Origin: Clostridium zeae
GTDB lineage: Bacteria > Bacillota > Clostridia > Clostridiales > Clostridiaceae
Assembly: GCF_017312485.1 (NCBI RefSeq)
Contig: NZ_BMBA01000004.1
Coordinates: 333,562 to 397,561 of the forward strand
Direction: 5' to 3'
Length of the DNA: 64,000 bases
Shown: positions 1-8,125 of the stretch, in pieces
Layout: each line of letters opens with the position of its first letter
Numbering within the stretch: position 1 is the stretch's first letter
Notes under the pieces: model-generated
Seen by the model: only the letters and a program-made list of their open reading frames with translations
Database searches by the model: none
Told to the model about the DNA's origin: nothing
Position numbers and translations under genes: made by a program

Positions 1-434
1 ATATAGGTTGCAGCCTTTCCATTTGCACTAAATGATCTTTGGGGATGGTTTGAACGTATTGTGTTTGGTACAGTTCTAAATAATTCTGCTATACGTCCCA
101 TCCCTCGTGTTGGCGTAACCTCTGGATCAAAGGCTGGCATATTATCATAAATTATTTGTATCCACTCCTTTGGTACAGGTGGATTTTCCCAGCCTGAAGG
201 ATCACTCCAATCACCACTTTGAGCTGGCATTACTATTGTTCCATCACTACCTACTGATTCCTTCAAAGCGGTTATTACAGCCTGAGGTCCACCACAAATC
301 CATCCCATGCTGGACATAGAGGAATGAACTAACAATATATCATCTTTATTAACCCCAAGGTTTAAAAAATCTTCATATAAAGTTTTTACAGTGTTTAGGC
401 TCTTTGTTTCCATAATTATATTTTTTTCATTCAT
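1..434 (-). CDS. aminoglycoside 3-N-acetyltransferase, AAC(3) family (partial)
   Basis: The minus-strand reading frame continues past the left edge of the window, so only about the first 144 residues are present. They contain the AAC(3) landmarks: a segment reading LLVHSSMSSMGWICGG, then GTIVMPAQSGDWSDPSGW, then the PTRGMGRIAELFRT and SNHPQRSFSANG blocks. Enzymes of this family acetylate the 3-amino group of aminoglycosides using acetyl-CoA; housekeeping homologues such as YokD also exist, so resistance cannot be assumed. The ATG at 434 is chosen because AGGTGA lies about nine bases upstream. A second in-frame ATG lies seven codons on. Confidence 0.85.
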   Translation of the reverse strand, partial: MNEKNIIMETKSLNTVKTLYEDFLNLGVNKDDILLVHSSMSSMGWICGGPQAVITALKESVGSDGTIVMPAQSGDWSDPSGWENPPVPKEWIQIIYDNMPAFDPEVTPTRGMGRIAELFRTVPNTIRSNHPQRSFSANGKAATY

Positions 435-645
435 TAATAATTTCACCTAATTTCTACATTTCTCACTTTAGCTTTATTTTCATAACTTAAGCTTATATAC
501 CTTCCTATTATGCTTAAAGAATGTATTAAAATTTCAAGTCTAATATCCACTACAACTCAATATGCTTGTTCAAAGAGTTAGTTTGAATTGTACTTCTTAA
601 ATTTATCAAGTTTCATCCTTCTTTCTAAAATATAGCTATTGCTTT
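435..645. other. intergenic region, short dispersed motif only
   Basis: No gene is seen here. A motif around 571-596 (GCTTGTTCAAAGAGTTAGTT) resembles segments near 16199 and 38801. The similarity is short and the function is unknown. Confidence 0.3.
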
Positions 646-1419
646 TTATAAATGTATACTGAAACTCTCAAACTCAAAAATACCACTGCCGTGCTTTAAC
701 AAATTATTTTTTTCAATATATTCAAAGGCTTCTTTTACTTTTTCAATAGTATCTACTGGAACCTCTAAGGCATTATGTCCTGGTAATATTTTTTGAATAT
801 TGTGTAGCTTACTAAGCCTATCTACAGATTTCTTGAAATCAACTGGATTAGTACTAGGATAAAATGCAAAAAGAGTTCCTAAGTAAATTAAATCTCCTGT
901 ATATAGATAACCTCTGTCTTCTTCAAAAAGGCAGATATGTCCTGGCGAATGCCCTGGTGTATGTAACACTCTTATCTTTCTACAACCTATATCTATAATG
1001 TCATTATCAAACAACAATTTTGTAGGAGTTCCTGTATAAACTTTATATTTATTTATATCAAACTCCTTAGGCGGCATTTTACTAAAAGGTTCTTTAATAA
1101 CATTATTTTTTATTACATTAATTGGCATAGGTATACCTTTTTCAAGCCATTGAGCTTCACTTACATATACAGAAATGTCATTAAATAAACCATGCCCTCC
1201 TATATGGTCCCAATGGACATGAGTAGTAACAACTTTTACTGGCAGATCTGTAAGAAGCTCAACCTCTGCTCTAATATTTCCTATTCCTAGTCCTGTATCT
1301 ATTAAAAGTGCAGAGGTCTCCCCTATCAAAAGATAGGAATGCATCTTTTCCCAATGACCTTCTTCGCTTATGACATATGTGCTATTATCAATTTTTTCAA
1401 TAGTAAACCAATCTTTCAT
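646..1419 (-). CDS. MBL-fold metallo-hydrolase
   Basis: This is a metallo-beta-lactamase-fold hydrolase of about 257 residues. The metal-binding motif THVHWDHIGG is present, followed by HTPGHSPGHICL and a late GDLIYLGTLF segment and PGHN histidine, which together give the usual two-zinc ligand set. The substrate is unknown; the family includes glyoxalase II-like thioesterases and lactonases. I place the start at the ATG at 1419 because GGAG sits seven bases upstream; an in-frame start seven codons earlier would overlap that site. The gene stands alone. Its 5' flank carries a palindromic repeat described separately. Confidence 0.8.
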   Translation of the reverse strand: MKDWFTIEKIDNSTYVISEEGHWEKMHSYLLIGETSALLIDTGLGIGNIRAEVELLTDLPVKVVTTHVHWDHIGGHGLFNDISVYVSEAQWLEKGIPMPINVIKNNVIKEPFSKMPPKEFDINKYKVYTGTPTKLLFDNDIIDIGCRKIRVLHTPGHSPGHICLFEEDRGYLYTGDLIYLGTLFAFYPSTNPVDFKKSVDRLSKLHNIQKILPGHNALEVPVDTIEKVKEAFEYIEKNNLLKHGSGIFEFESFSIHL

Positions 1420-1470
1420 TTTTAGTCTCCTAATCGACACACAGTGTTCTCCGATAATATATTGCTTTAA

Positions 1471-1535
1471 TCTGAAACCTATTTTTGAAACTTTGCAAGA
1501 TTCTGAAAAGAGAATTTAAAAATATAAGTTTTTAT
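1471..1535. repeat. palindromic repeat, family 1 (degenerate copy)
   Basis: The segment has a left arm containing CCTATTTTTGAAACTTTGC, a loop with GATTCTG, and a right arm containing GAGAATTTAAAAATATAAG. It is recognisably the same element as the copies at 56951, 57045 and 58972 in the RiPP operon. It lies in the 5' flank of the metallo-hydrolase gene. The outer arms are too diverged to fix exact ends. Confidence 0.55.
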
Positions 1536-1722
1536 CAACATAACTTTTAAAATTTATATAAATATACATTTTTAAATATTTATCAATAAAACTTTTTACC
1601 TTCTTAAAATTATAACTTTTTACTCATAGAATCAGGGTTTGAGAGGATTTTCATATCAGAGCTTCTGTATAATTCTTTTACGTTAAGTAACATATCTGAT
1701 CTCTCCCTTATGTTGAAACATG

Positions 1723-2643
1723 CTAATACGTTCTTCTAAAATTCTTTAAGAACTTTGCTCTTTCAATTGCCTTTATAGATTTCCACCAATTGCCACCAAT
1801 TACTGATTCCTTTGGATATTTCTCGTTATTTTCAAACCATGACCACGAAATTGGCCAAACGTCATTTTCTGGCAAAGTGTCATGTAAAAAATCTAATTCT
1901 ACATTAACAATATCTTTATTATCTTGATAGAAAATGCTATCTTCAAATTTTATGTAATCTGATGGTCTATAGCCATAGTTCGGCCACTGTTCTGGTTTTC
2001 TTTGAATAGAGTTATTTACTAATTCTTTCAGTCTTAAATCCAATTTATCATAATCATAACCATCAATCTGTTTATTCTTCATTGCCTTAATTAAGGAAAT
2101 ATACCCTGATGGTCCCATATCTCCAAGATTATCACTAAATAGATTATCCATCATTTTGGAAATAAGTGCTAATGTTTCTTGATATATTTTTGAGTCAACA
2201 TAATTCTCAATAATAAATGTACAAAATCCTAAAATCACACCAGTACTTTCAGTCCTATTATAGCTTTCATCATAATTATAATAACTTGCATGAGGATAAT
2301 CTTTATTTGATGCTACAGTAAAAGCACAACCTTCTGGAAAGTTTAATTCAGTATCAATATATCTTTTTATACCTAAATAAATTGGATGTTGCATATCATA
2401 GAATTCAATATCGTTTAAGATATTGATAGTAAATAATGTTGCCATAGGTAATGAATTCACATTCCAATTATCAGGGTCAACTGTATTACCAAATCCACCA
2501 TCTTCGTTTTGATAATACATTAAGGCATTAACCACATCTTCTTTATTTCCATTCTCAAAATGATATTTCCATATTGCAATCTCAAGTTCTCTTGCATTTC
2601 TATGTATCCAAGATGCTAGATGATTTAAGTTCACTTTCTTCAT
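1723..2643 (-). CDS. hypothetical protein with prenyltransferase/terpene cyclase-like helical repeats
   Basis: About 306 residues, without a signal peptide or membrane segment. It contains a QNEDGGFG motif near the N-terminus, the QW-type signature of alpha/alpha-toroid proteins (squalene cyclase, prenyltransferase beta subunit and similar folds). The rest is rich in aromatic residues, with W and Y clusters such as NWWKS near the end. No catalytic DXDD or zinc-binding set is clear, so the activity is unknown. The start is the ATG at 2643, which follows GGAGG with eight bases spacing; the reading frame opens six codons earlier but that would overlap the ribosome site. Confidence 0.6.
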   Translation of the reverse strand: MKKVNLNHLASWIHRNARELEIAIWKYHFENGNKEDVVNALMYYQNEDGGFGNTVDPDNWNVNSLPMATLFTINILNDIEFYDMQHPIYLGIKRYIDTELNFPEGCAFTVASNKDYPHASYYNYDESYNRTESTGVILGFCTFIIENYVDSKIYQETLALISKMMDNLFSDNLGDMGPSGYISLIKAMKNKQIDGYDYDKLDLRLKELVNNSIQRKPEQWPNYGYRPSDYIKFEDSIFYQDNKDIVNVELDFLHDTLPENDVWPISWSWFENNEKYPKESVIGGNWWKSIKAIERAKFLKNFRRTY

Positions 2644-2683
2644 AAATATTTCCTCCACCAATTTGCTATTTATCCTTAATTAT

Positions 2684-2835
2684 ACATTTACTTAATTATA
2701 TACTATATATACATAAATATCCAAATATATAGAAAAACTGTATATCTTTAGACGTTCACACAGCAATAGTGTATAAATGAAAAAAGCTGTATAAACACTA
2801 ATTTAAATAGTATTTATACAGCTCACTTATATTTA
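2684..2835. repeat. dispersed terminator-bearing repeat, family 3 copy 1
   Basis: About 150 bases are shared with 19665-19795: an AT-rich block with CTTAATTATATACTA followed by a strong hairpin. Copy 1 has roughly 30 extra bases between the two parts. Both copies lie between two minus-strand genes. Confidence 0.55.
2779..2823 (-). terminator. intrinsic terminator
   Basis: AGCTGTATAAA at 2785 pairs with TTTATACAGCT ending at 2823. On the minus strand the stem is followed by six T residues, so it terminates the GNAT gene at 2843-3373. Confidence 0.75.
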
Positions 2836-2842
2836 CCTTATA

Positions 2843-3373
2843 CTATATACACCATTCTTTCTTCAATATGGCATATTCGTAAGTATCAAGCCAAATAGGC
2901 TCCCCATTGCTATCGGTTTTAAAATATATATTTTGTAAAAGTACCCCTTCACGCCTCATAGTTAATCGTTCAAGCAATTTCCATGAATGATCATTCTTAG
3001 GATTGCACATGGCTACAATACGTCTTGCTCCTAAATCTTTAAAAGCATAGTCAAGTAACGCCTTCGCACCTTCTGTTGCATAACCTTTACCTTGATACTT
3101 GCTATTGAAAACATATCCTAATTCCCAGGTATTAAAGTCTCCTTTAGCTAAATATAAGTTTCCTATTAACTTTCCATTTTCCTTTAAGCAAACTGCATAG
3201 AAAGCCTGATCATTCGACCTAAAAACCTCTTCTTCTTTAGCCTGATTTTCTGAATAAATATCATATGGCTCGAATTTAACAACTTCTTTATCTGACAAAT
3301 ATTCATATAAATCCTGCCAATCATTTTGTTTAAACTTTCTAATAATTAATCTATCTGTAATTATATTTTCCAT
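2843..3373 (-). CDS. GNAT family N-acetyltransferase (RimJ/RimL-like)
   Basis: A 176-residue acetyltransferase. It starts with the RimL-type opening TDRLIIRKF, has the beta-bulge region WELGYVFNSKYQGKGYATEG carrying the acetyl-CoA pyrophosphate loop (Q-G-K-G-Y-A), and the later MCNPKNDHSWKLLERLTM segment where family members place the asparagine and helix of motif B. It probably acetylates an amino group of a protein N-terminus or a small molecule; the substrate cannot be read from sequence. An AAGGAGA site precedes the ATG. A strong terminator follows. A tiny candidate ORF lies upstream. Confidence 0.85.
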   Translation of the reverse strand: MENIITDRLIIRKFKQNDWQDLYEYLSDKEVVKFEPYDIYSENQAKEEEVFRSNDQAFYAVCLKENGKLIGNLYLAKGDFNTWELGYVFNSKYQGKGYATEGAKALLDYAFKDLGARRIVAMCNPKNDHSWKLLERLTMRREGVLLQNIYFKTDSNGEPIWLDTYEYAILKKEWCI

Positions 3374-3392
3374 CTTAATCTCCTTAATTTTC

Positions 3393-3449
3393 TTATAGGA
3401 GAATGTACCTCCTACTATTGGTTACTTCAATAAAATTTTCTACTTTCAT
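3393..3449 (-). CDS. candidate 18-residue leader ORF
   Basis: A GGAGGAAG site six bases before an ATG opens an 18-codon frame (MKVENFIEVTNSRRYILL) that ends just before the ribosome site of the GNAT gene. It may be a leader peptide or the remains of a longer gene. No homology is recognised and only the ribosome site supports it. Confidence 0.25.
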   Translation of the reverse strand: MKVENFIEVTNSRRYILL

Positions 3450-3602
3450 ATTAACTTCCTCCCTTCCTCAAAATTAAATCTATATAAATTAATAGATCGC
3501 AATTTATCTTACTCATCCTTAAATTGAAATTTATATCAATCTCTACTTCTTGTTTTTCATTCGTATTTATCTTAAAAATATTTCTTAATACTTACAGTAA
3601 AA

Positions 3603-3950
3603 TCAGAGTTGCTTTTTATACCACTGAATTTTGGACTTTAGATTTTCAGAGTACTCTTCCCAGAGTTTTCTTTGTTCATCAACATAAATCTCATGATTTT
3701 GTAATATCTCAAGTCTTTCTGAAATTGTGGAATCGCCCTCATATCTCAAATCAGAGTAATGCTTCATTTCTTTTAGGGACATCCCTGTATCCTTAAGACG
3801 CTTTAAAAACTTCACCCATTCAACATCTTTATCAGAATAAATTCTTCTATTTCCAAAATCTCGTTCAACCTGTATTAGGCCTTTGTCCTCATAATATCTT
3901 AATGCCGAGCAGCTTATACCGGTTAATTCTGAAAATTCTCCAATTGTCAT
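3603..3950 (-). CDS. MerR family transcriptional regulator
   Basis: A 115-residue MerR-type regulator. The N-terminal winged helix-turn-helix reads MTIGEFSELTGISCSALRYY and EDKGLIQVERDFGNRRIY, followed by DVEWVKFLKRLKDTGMSLKEMKHY and a C-terminal coiled-coil dimerisation helix. There is no cysteine-rich metal-binding tail, so it is probably of the small-molecule or stress-sensing TipA/NolA type. The start at 3950 is favoured over an ATG four codons upstream because GAGGTG precedes it. It is divergent from the gene at 4041, whose promoter has the typical MerR geometry. Confidence 0.85.
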   Translation of the reverse strand: MTIGEFSELTGISCSALRYYEDKGLIQVERDFGNRRIYSDKDVEWVKFLKRLKDTGMSLKEMKHYSDLRYEGDSTISERLEILQNHEIYVDEQRKLWEEYSENLKSKIQWYKKQL

Positions 3951-3979
3951 CTTACACCTCATAATTCACAATTTGTTCA

Positions 3980-4010
3980 TTGACCTCAACCATACTTGAA
4001 GTGATATTCT
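3980..4010 (+). promoter_or_regulatory. MerR-type promoter and operator
   Basis: TTGACC at 3980-3985 and TATTCT at 4005-4010 are separated by 19 bases, the over-long spacer characteristic of MerR-activated promoters. Between them lies the dyad ACCTCAA (3983-3989) and TTGAAGT (3996-4002). The promoter drives the gene at 4041, and the adjacent divergent MerR gene is the natural regulator. Confidence 0.7.
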
Positions 4011-4040
4011 TCAATTATCAACACTAAAGGAGGTCTTTTT

Positions 4041-4424
4041 ATGGAAAATACACGTTTCATTAAAGGAATGGAAAATTTAAAAACTGTGGATGGAAAAGGT
4101 GGTGATGCAGTGATTCAATCTCTACAAGATATATCACCGGACCTCGGAAAATATATAATTGAGTTTGCTTTTGGTGATATATATTCTAGACCTGTTCTAT
4201 CTCTACAGGAGCGAGAAATGATTACTATCGTTAGTCTCCTTACAGCTGGTGGATGTGAACCACAATTAGAAGTTCATATTAACGGAGCTTTAAACACAGG
4301 AATAGAACCTGTTAAAATCGTGGAAACCTTTCTACAATGCATCCCCTATACTGGATTTCCAAAAGTACTAAACGCCATCTTTACAGCAAAAAAAGTATTT
4401 CAAGAACGCAACATCACACTATAA
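4041..4424 (+). CDS. carboxymuconolactone decarboxylase family protein
   Basis: A 127-residue protein of the CMD/AhpD fold. It has the family core LSLQEREMITIVSLLTAGG, then QLEVHINGALNTG and the C-terminal CIPYTGFPKVLNA. AhpD-like members use a CxxC pair; here only single cysteines are visible, so it is more like the decarboxylase-type or stress-linked subfamily and its reaction is uncertain. GGAGG lies seven bases before the ATG. The promoter is MerR-like, which suggests induction by a reactive compound sensed by the divergent regulator. Confidence 0.8.
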   Translation: MENTRFIKGMENLKTVDGKGGDAVIQSLQDISPDLGKYIIEFAFGDIYSRPVLSLQEREMITIVSLLTAGGCEPQLEVHINGALNTGIEPVKIVETFLQCIPYTGFPKVLNAIFTAKKVFQERNITL

Positions 4425-4509
4425 CCATTATCCTAAACAAAACATTTACTTTATTGTTCTATTATAACATATTTTGTAAGAGCTACTTTGTCTTGTACTT
4501 TTTTATTTA

Positions 4510-4572
4510 TCTGCCTTTTTAAATATTGTTAAGAAAATTTGGCAGGCGAATAAGTTTTATTTTTCACTGTGT
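4510..4572. repeat. dispersed repeat, family 2 copy 1
   Basis: The segment runs from ATCTGCCTTT to GGCAGGCGAATAAGTTTTAT. Copies with the same order are at 41780 and, more diverged, at 60561. CTGCC and GGCAG can pair. Confidence 0.5.
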
Positions 4573-4574
4573 AG

Positions 4575-4619
4575 CAAAAAAACAGATACCCTTAAGTTTA
4601 AAGGATTATCTGTTTTTTC
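4575..4619. terminator. bidirectional intrinsic terminator
   Basis: AACAGATA (4581) pairs with TATCTGTT (ending 4614), with T-runs on both strands. It serves the plus-strand gene ending at 4424 and the minus-strand methionine aminopeptidase. Confidence 0.7.
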
Positions 4620-4747
4620 TTATATTTTCATAGTTTTATCATAAATTATATGGTTACTAGCTCAGCTATTAATTTATATATGCCCCGCAATCTCCAAATG
4701 CCGAGATTTTCGAACAAGTATACAGCTGGCTATCTCAATTTTAAAAG

Positions 4748-5617
4748 TTATCTTGCAATGATTTCCAATCCATCCTCTGTTACAAGAATTGTGTGTTCCC
4801 ATTGTGCTGAAAGACTTCCATCCTTAGTAATAGCAGTCCATCCATCACTTGGATCTATGAATAATTCATAGCTTCCTGCATTTATCATAGGCTCAATTGT
4901 GAATACCATCCCTGGAACTAAGATCATATCTGTTCCTCTTTTACCATAGTGAGCAACATAGGGTTCTTCATGGATATCTAATCCTACCCCATGACCTCCA
5001 AAATCCCTAACTACTGAGTATCCGTTTCCTTCTGCATACTCTTGAATTGCAGCTCCTACATCACCTAAAAATCCCCATGGTTTCACTGCTTGTAGTCCTT
5101 TTTCCAAACATTCCTTAGCAATTTCAACTAATCTTCTAGCCTCTTCTGTTACTTCTCCAATCATGAACATTCTTGATGCATCTGAATAATATCCATTAAG
5201 TATGGTTGTTGCATCTACATTTATAATATCACCACTTTTAAGTATCACATCTTTACTAGGTATTCCATGACATACCACACTATTTATTGAGGTACAGATA
5301 CTTTTAGGAAATCCATCATAATTAAGGGTTGCTGGAATTCCTCCATTAGACACGGTGTAGTTATACGCCATATCGTCTATTTCTTGTGTTGTCATGCCCT
5401 CTTTAATATTGGCAGCAATTAAGTCTAAAAGTCCATTATTGATCTTGGCACTTTCTCTTATTCCTTCGATTTGTTCCTTTGTTTTAATAAGATCTCTTGT
5501 TGGTACTATATATCCTTTGTCTCTTAAATCAATTAATTTTTCATCAAAACTCAAATGACATTTTTTATATTTTAGTCCACTACCACACCAACAGAGCTCA
5601 TTTCTATTCTTATTCAT
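4748..5617 (-). CDS. map: type I methionine aminopeptidase with SEC-C zinc motif
   Basis: A 289-residue enzyme that removes the initiator methionine from nascent proteins. Residues 1-25 carry a SEC-C motif (CWCGSGLKYKKCH), a zinc-binding ribosome or SecB-type docking tail found in a subset of bacterial MetAPs. The catalytic domain shows the metal ligands in NVDATTILNGYYSDASRMF, GGHGVGLDIHEEP, GMVFTIEPM and QWEHTILVTEDG. This is probably an accessory copy, since the essential map usually sits in the ribosomal protein operon, which is not here. The XRE gene upstream ends 21 bases before it, so the two may be co-transcribed. Confidence 0.92.
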   Translation of the reverse strand: MNKNRNELCWCGSGLKYKKCHLSFDEKLIDLRDKGYIVPTRDLIKTKEQIEGIRESAKINNGLLDLIAANIKEGMTTQEIDDMAYNYTVSNGGIPATLNYDGFPKSICTSINSVVCHGIPSKDVILKSGDIINVDATTILNGYYSDASRMFMIGEVTEEARRLVEIAKECLEKGLQAVKPWGFLGDVGAAIQEYAEGNGYSVVRDFGGHGVGLDIHEEPYVAHYGKRGTDMILVPGMVFTIEPMINAGSYELFIDPSDGWTAITKDGSLSAQWEHTILVTEDGLEIIAR

Positions 5618-5638
5618 AATTCATTCTCCATTTATCTA

Positions 5639-6319
5639 TTATTTGATTTTTCCGCCATGAAAGAAGCATTCATACACTTTATTGTTATTAAAATATATTT
5701 CCTCATAGCCTTGAAACCATTGAAATTCTCCATTAATAATGCAATGATATTTATACTGTCCTTTTTCGTACATAATTGGCCCTCGATAAGGATTTTCTTT
5801 TGACACTAAGCTTAATACTTCCTTTAAAAATTTTCCTGAAAAATTTTCATCTAAGACCCTTCCTGAATAATTCATAGACCATAGCGGAATATCCTCTTTC
5901 CATATAGCCTCTTCTCCCAAAAATTGTTTCCCGCCTAGATAGGTGTCAATGTATTTTAAATCGCCTTCTACATATTCCAAATCATGAGAATTAGGTCTTG
6001 AAGCTTTAACTTCTGAACCATTTCCTGCATAGGTAGATATTTTAGCCCTGCATAAAAAGTCTATTGCATCGTCATCGATATTATTACCTTTATTTGATTC
6101 TATGAGCAAATGACAGTTTTCCTCATAATCATTTACTAGTTTATCAATACTTACGTTAAAGAATTCACTCAATGCGATTAGTTTAGCAATATCAGGATAT
6201 GACTGCCCAACCTCCCATTTTGCAACTGCTTGCCTTGAGATTCCCATAACTTCAGCTAATTTCTCTTGTGATAATCCCCTTAATTTTCTCAATGTTTGCA
6301 ATTGTTCTTGAAAACTCAT
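5639..6319 (-). CDS. XRE family transcriptional regulator with DUF5680-like C-terminal domain
   Basis: A 226-residue protein. The N-terminal Cro/C1 helix-turn-helix is clear: LRGLSQEKLAEVMGISRQAV followed by AKWEVGQSYPDIAKLIALSE. From about residue 85 a second domain begins (IDFLCRAKISTYAGNG, YVEGDLKYIDTYLGG, PLWSMNYSGRVL), which I match from memory to DUF5680, a domain of unknown function often fused to XRE regulators. It may sense a ligand. It is encoded 21 bases upstream of map on the same strand. Confidence 0.8.
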   Translation of the reverse strand: MSFQEQLQTLRKLRGLSQEKLAEVMGISRQAVAKWEVGQSYPDIAKLIALSEFFNVSIDKLVNDYEENCHLLIESNKGNNIDDDAIDFLCRAKISTYAGNGSEVKASRPNSHDLEYVEGDLKYIDTYLGGKQFLGEEAIWKEDIPLWSMNYSGRVLDENFSGKFLKEVLSLVSKENPYRGPIMYEKGQYKYHCIINGEFQWFQGYEEIYFNNNKVYECFFHGGKIK

Positions 6320-6443
6320 TCATCTCACCTCTAAGATTATTATACTACCATTATTAGTAAACCTCTACCAACCAAATATAGCAAAGTTGACAACTATAAG
6401 TAGCTTTTAAATATATTCAAAAACTTATTTTTCTATATTAAAC

Positions 6444-6483
6444 AAAAATCCAGTAGTAGACAAATTGTCTTCTACTGGATTTT
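6444..6483. terminator. intrinsic terminator, probably native to the OYE-family gene
   Basis: AAATCCAGTAG at 6446 pairs with CTACTGGATTT ending at 6483. It sits just left of the IS1595-type element. Before the insertion it would have been directly downstream of the oxidoreductase gene now at 8775-9818. Confidence 0.7.
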
Positions 6484-6560
6484 AACGTTAGTAATAAATT
6501 AAACTTATATAATAAATTCATTTTACTTTTTGGCTATGTTTAAGAGTATTGTTGAAATTA

Positions 6561-6680
6561 AGTGGTTATAAAGAAGGCATATATCATATACAACATATTA
6601 ACACCTTCCATAGAAAATTAAAGAAGTGGATGAATAGGTTTAATGGCGTTGCAACTAAATATCTTGATAATTATTTACTT
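6561..6680 (+). pseudogene. IS1595-type transposase fragment (internal part)
   Basis: The translation reads [20 protein letters not shown] then [16 protein letters not shown], matching the corresponding stretch of the copy at 50463-51054. It begins directly after the left inverted repeat, so the 5' half of the gene is deleted. The frame then breaks; the continuation is found about 1.15 kb to the right. Confidence 0.8.
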
Positions 6681-6746
6681 ATCAAGAGTAATTTTATGAA
6701 AACTTATAAAAAATAGTGCTTATAACATATAAGCACATGTATATTA

Positions 6747-6784
6747 TAAAAAAATCCAGCAAATAAACATGCTGGACTTTTTTA
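6747..6784 (-). terminator. intrinsic terminator
   Basis: GTCCAGC and GCTGGA arms flank a short loop, with a T-run on the minus strand, 60 bases after the GNAT gene at 6844-7614. A second hairpin (GTGCTTAT/ATAAGCAC, 6717-6736) follows it. Confidence 0.7.
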
Positions 6785-6843
6785 GTAGTTTAAGAAAATT
6801 ACTAATTAATAATATATTATTTTAACTTTATACTTAATTCTTT

Positions 6844-7614
6844 TTATAAAAGCGAATAGACTTCAAATTCCTTATCAAAATGGTAACCCAATTTTTCCGA
6901 CAAATTTACTGAATCCATATTTGCTGCCTCCCATTCAGGGTAAATCCCTCTCTCAAGACAAGTCAAAATTAAGCTAGCAGCACAGGCTGCAGCAAGTCCC
7001 ATTCTTCTATGTTCTTCCAAGGTTCCTATCGTTATTCCAATGGTACTTTTGTATGTAATATACGAGGATGCAATGCAAACAAGTTGTCTATCCTTGTATA
7101 TAACATACCCCAGACCATTTTTCTTGAAATCCTCATATGACCTAAAAAAACAGCATCCATCAGCAGCCCAACCTATACTTAGAACTTCCTTGTATATAAC
7201 ATCATCAATTTGCTTAATTTCATATACTGGATTAACTTTCTTAATCAATTGTTTTAAATTATTCTTATCAAAAACATTGGGCTCATGCTTTATTGCATAC
7301 CTCTTGTAGCAGCGAACTTTATCGGATAGGTGTTCATTCAAATATTTAACCCACTGCAGTCCACATGGAATAATAATCTTATATCGAGCATTCTCCTCTA
7401 ATGTTTGTTCAATTTCATCAAGGTGTTTTACCTCACCCAGAAGGTAGCAAAAATCTGCTGCAATAATAACAGCTTCTTCTGGATGTACTACATCGTCCAC
7501 CCACGCATCACAGTAGGGATTGCCTTCAAGAAACCATAACAGCATAGTATCATCTTTCCTGCTGGAACAAAGTTTCTTTAAATAATGCCTGTTGGAATCA
7601 TCAATTTTTACCAT
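6844..7614 (-). CDS. GNAT family acetyltransferase, two-domain type
   Basis: A 256-residue protein. The first 130 residues form an N-terminal domain without a recognisable acetyl-CoA site. The C-terminal half is a GNAT domain, with GITIGTLEEHRRMGLAAACA as motif A (R-R-M-G-L-A) and EWEAANMDSVNLSEKLGY as motif B. This arrangement resembles PF12746-type GNATs. The substrate is unknown. The gene lies inside an IS1595-type transposase remnant, in the opposite orientation, with its own terminator, so it entered after or during decay of the element. Confidence 0.78.
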   Translation of the reverse strand: MVKIDDSNRHYLKKLCSSRKDDTMLLWFLEGNPYCDAWVDDVVHPEEAVIIAADFCYLLGEVKHLDEIEQTLEENARYKIIIPCGLQWVKYLNEHLSDKVRCYKRYAIKHEPNVFDKNNLKQLIKKVNPVYEIKQIDDVIYKEVLSIGWAADGCCFFRSYEDFKKNGLGYVIYKDRQLVCIASSYITYKSTIGITIGTLEEHRRMGLAAACAASLILTCLERGIYPEWEAANMDSVNLSEKLGYHFDKEFEVYSLL

Positions 7615-7837
7615 AACGCGCCTCTTCTCTATTAATTATTTTATGAATTAAATAGTATCTTTATTACTTCGTCATTTATTACAATTACGATGTAATTATT
7701 CATTTCATTATACCATAAATTTCATAATATTATAATTGTTTGTAAATATCTGCGTAACTAATTTTAAGCTGCTCTTTAAGTTCATTATCTTCTTCTATAT
7801 TTTGGCATTTTCAATCATTTCCATACCTATAATACTA

Positions 7838-7987
7838 TATTTAAATATGTATTGGTTTAAATGGCTTGAAATCTTTAATACCGAGAAAGATACTATAAAG
7901 AGCAAAAATTTATTGGTTCAATCCCATACCTCTCATACTGACACAAAATTAAAGGATTTTAGGATTAGAGAAGCAATCTATGTATAA
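7838..7987 (+). pseudogene. IS1595-type transposase fragment (C-terminal end)
   Basis: The frame encodes YWFKWLEIFNTEKDTIKSKN, LLVQSHTSHTDTKLKD and ends REAIYV, the same C-terminus as the relics ending at 48315 and 51054. It continues the fragment ending near 6680 after an interruption of about 1.15 kb. It has no start of its own. Confidence 0.85.
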
Positions 7988-8125
7988 TGCGTGTAAAATA
8001 TTTGAAATTATACCTATACATGTTATATAATAAAGTAAATAGAGAATTGTAGATTTTTGTGGCACAATGGTAAGAAATGTGAAGCGAAGAAAGTTTATAT
8101 AATATACATGATGAGGAGGAGTTTT

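Noticed and set aside
1..434. Confirmed aminoglycoside resistance
   Set aside because: The family is clear but only the N-terminal half is visible and housekeeping homologues exist, so resistance is not claimed.
3524..3796. Plus-strand frame overlapping the MerR gene
   Set aside because: It is the shadow of the MerR coding sequence, with no ribosome site.
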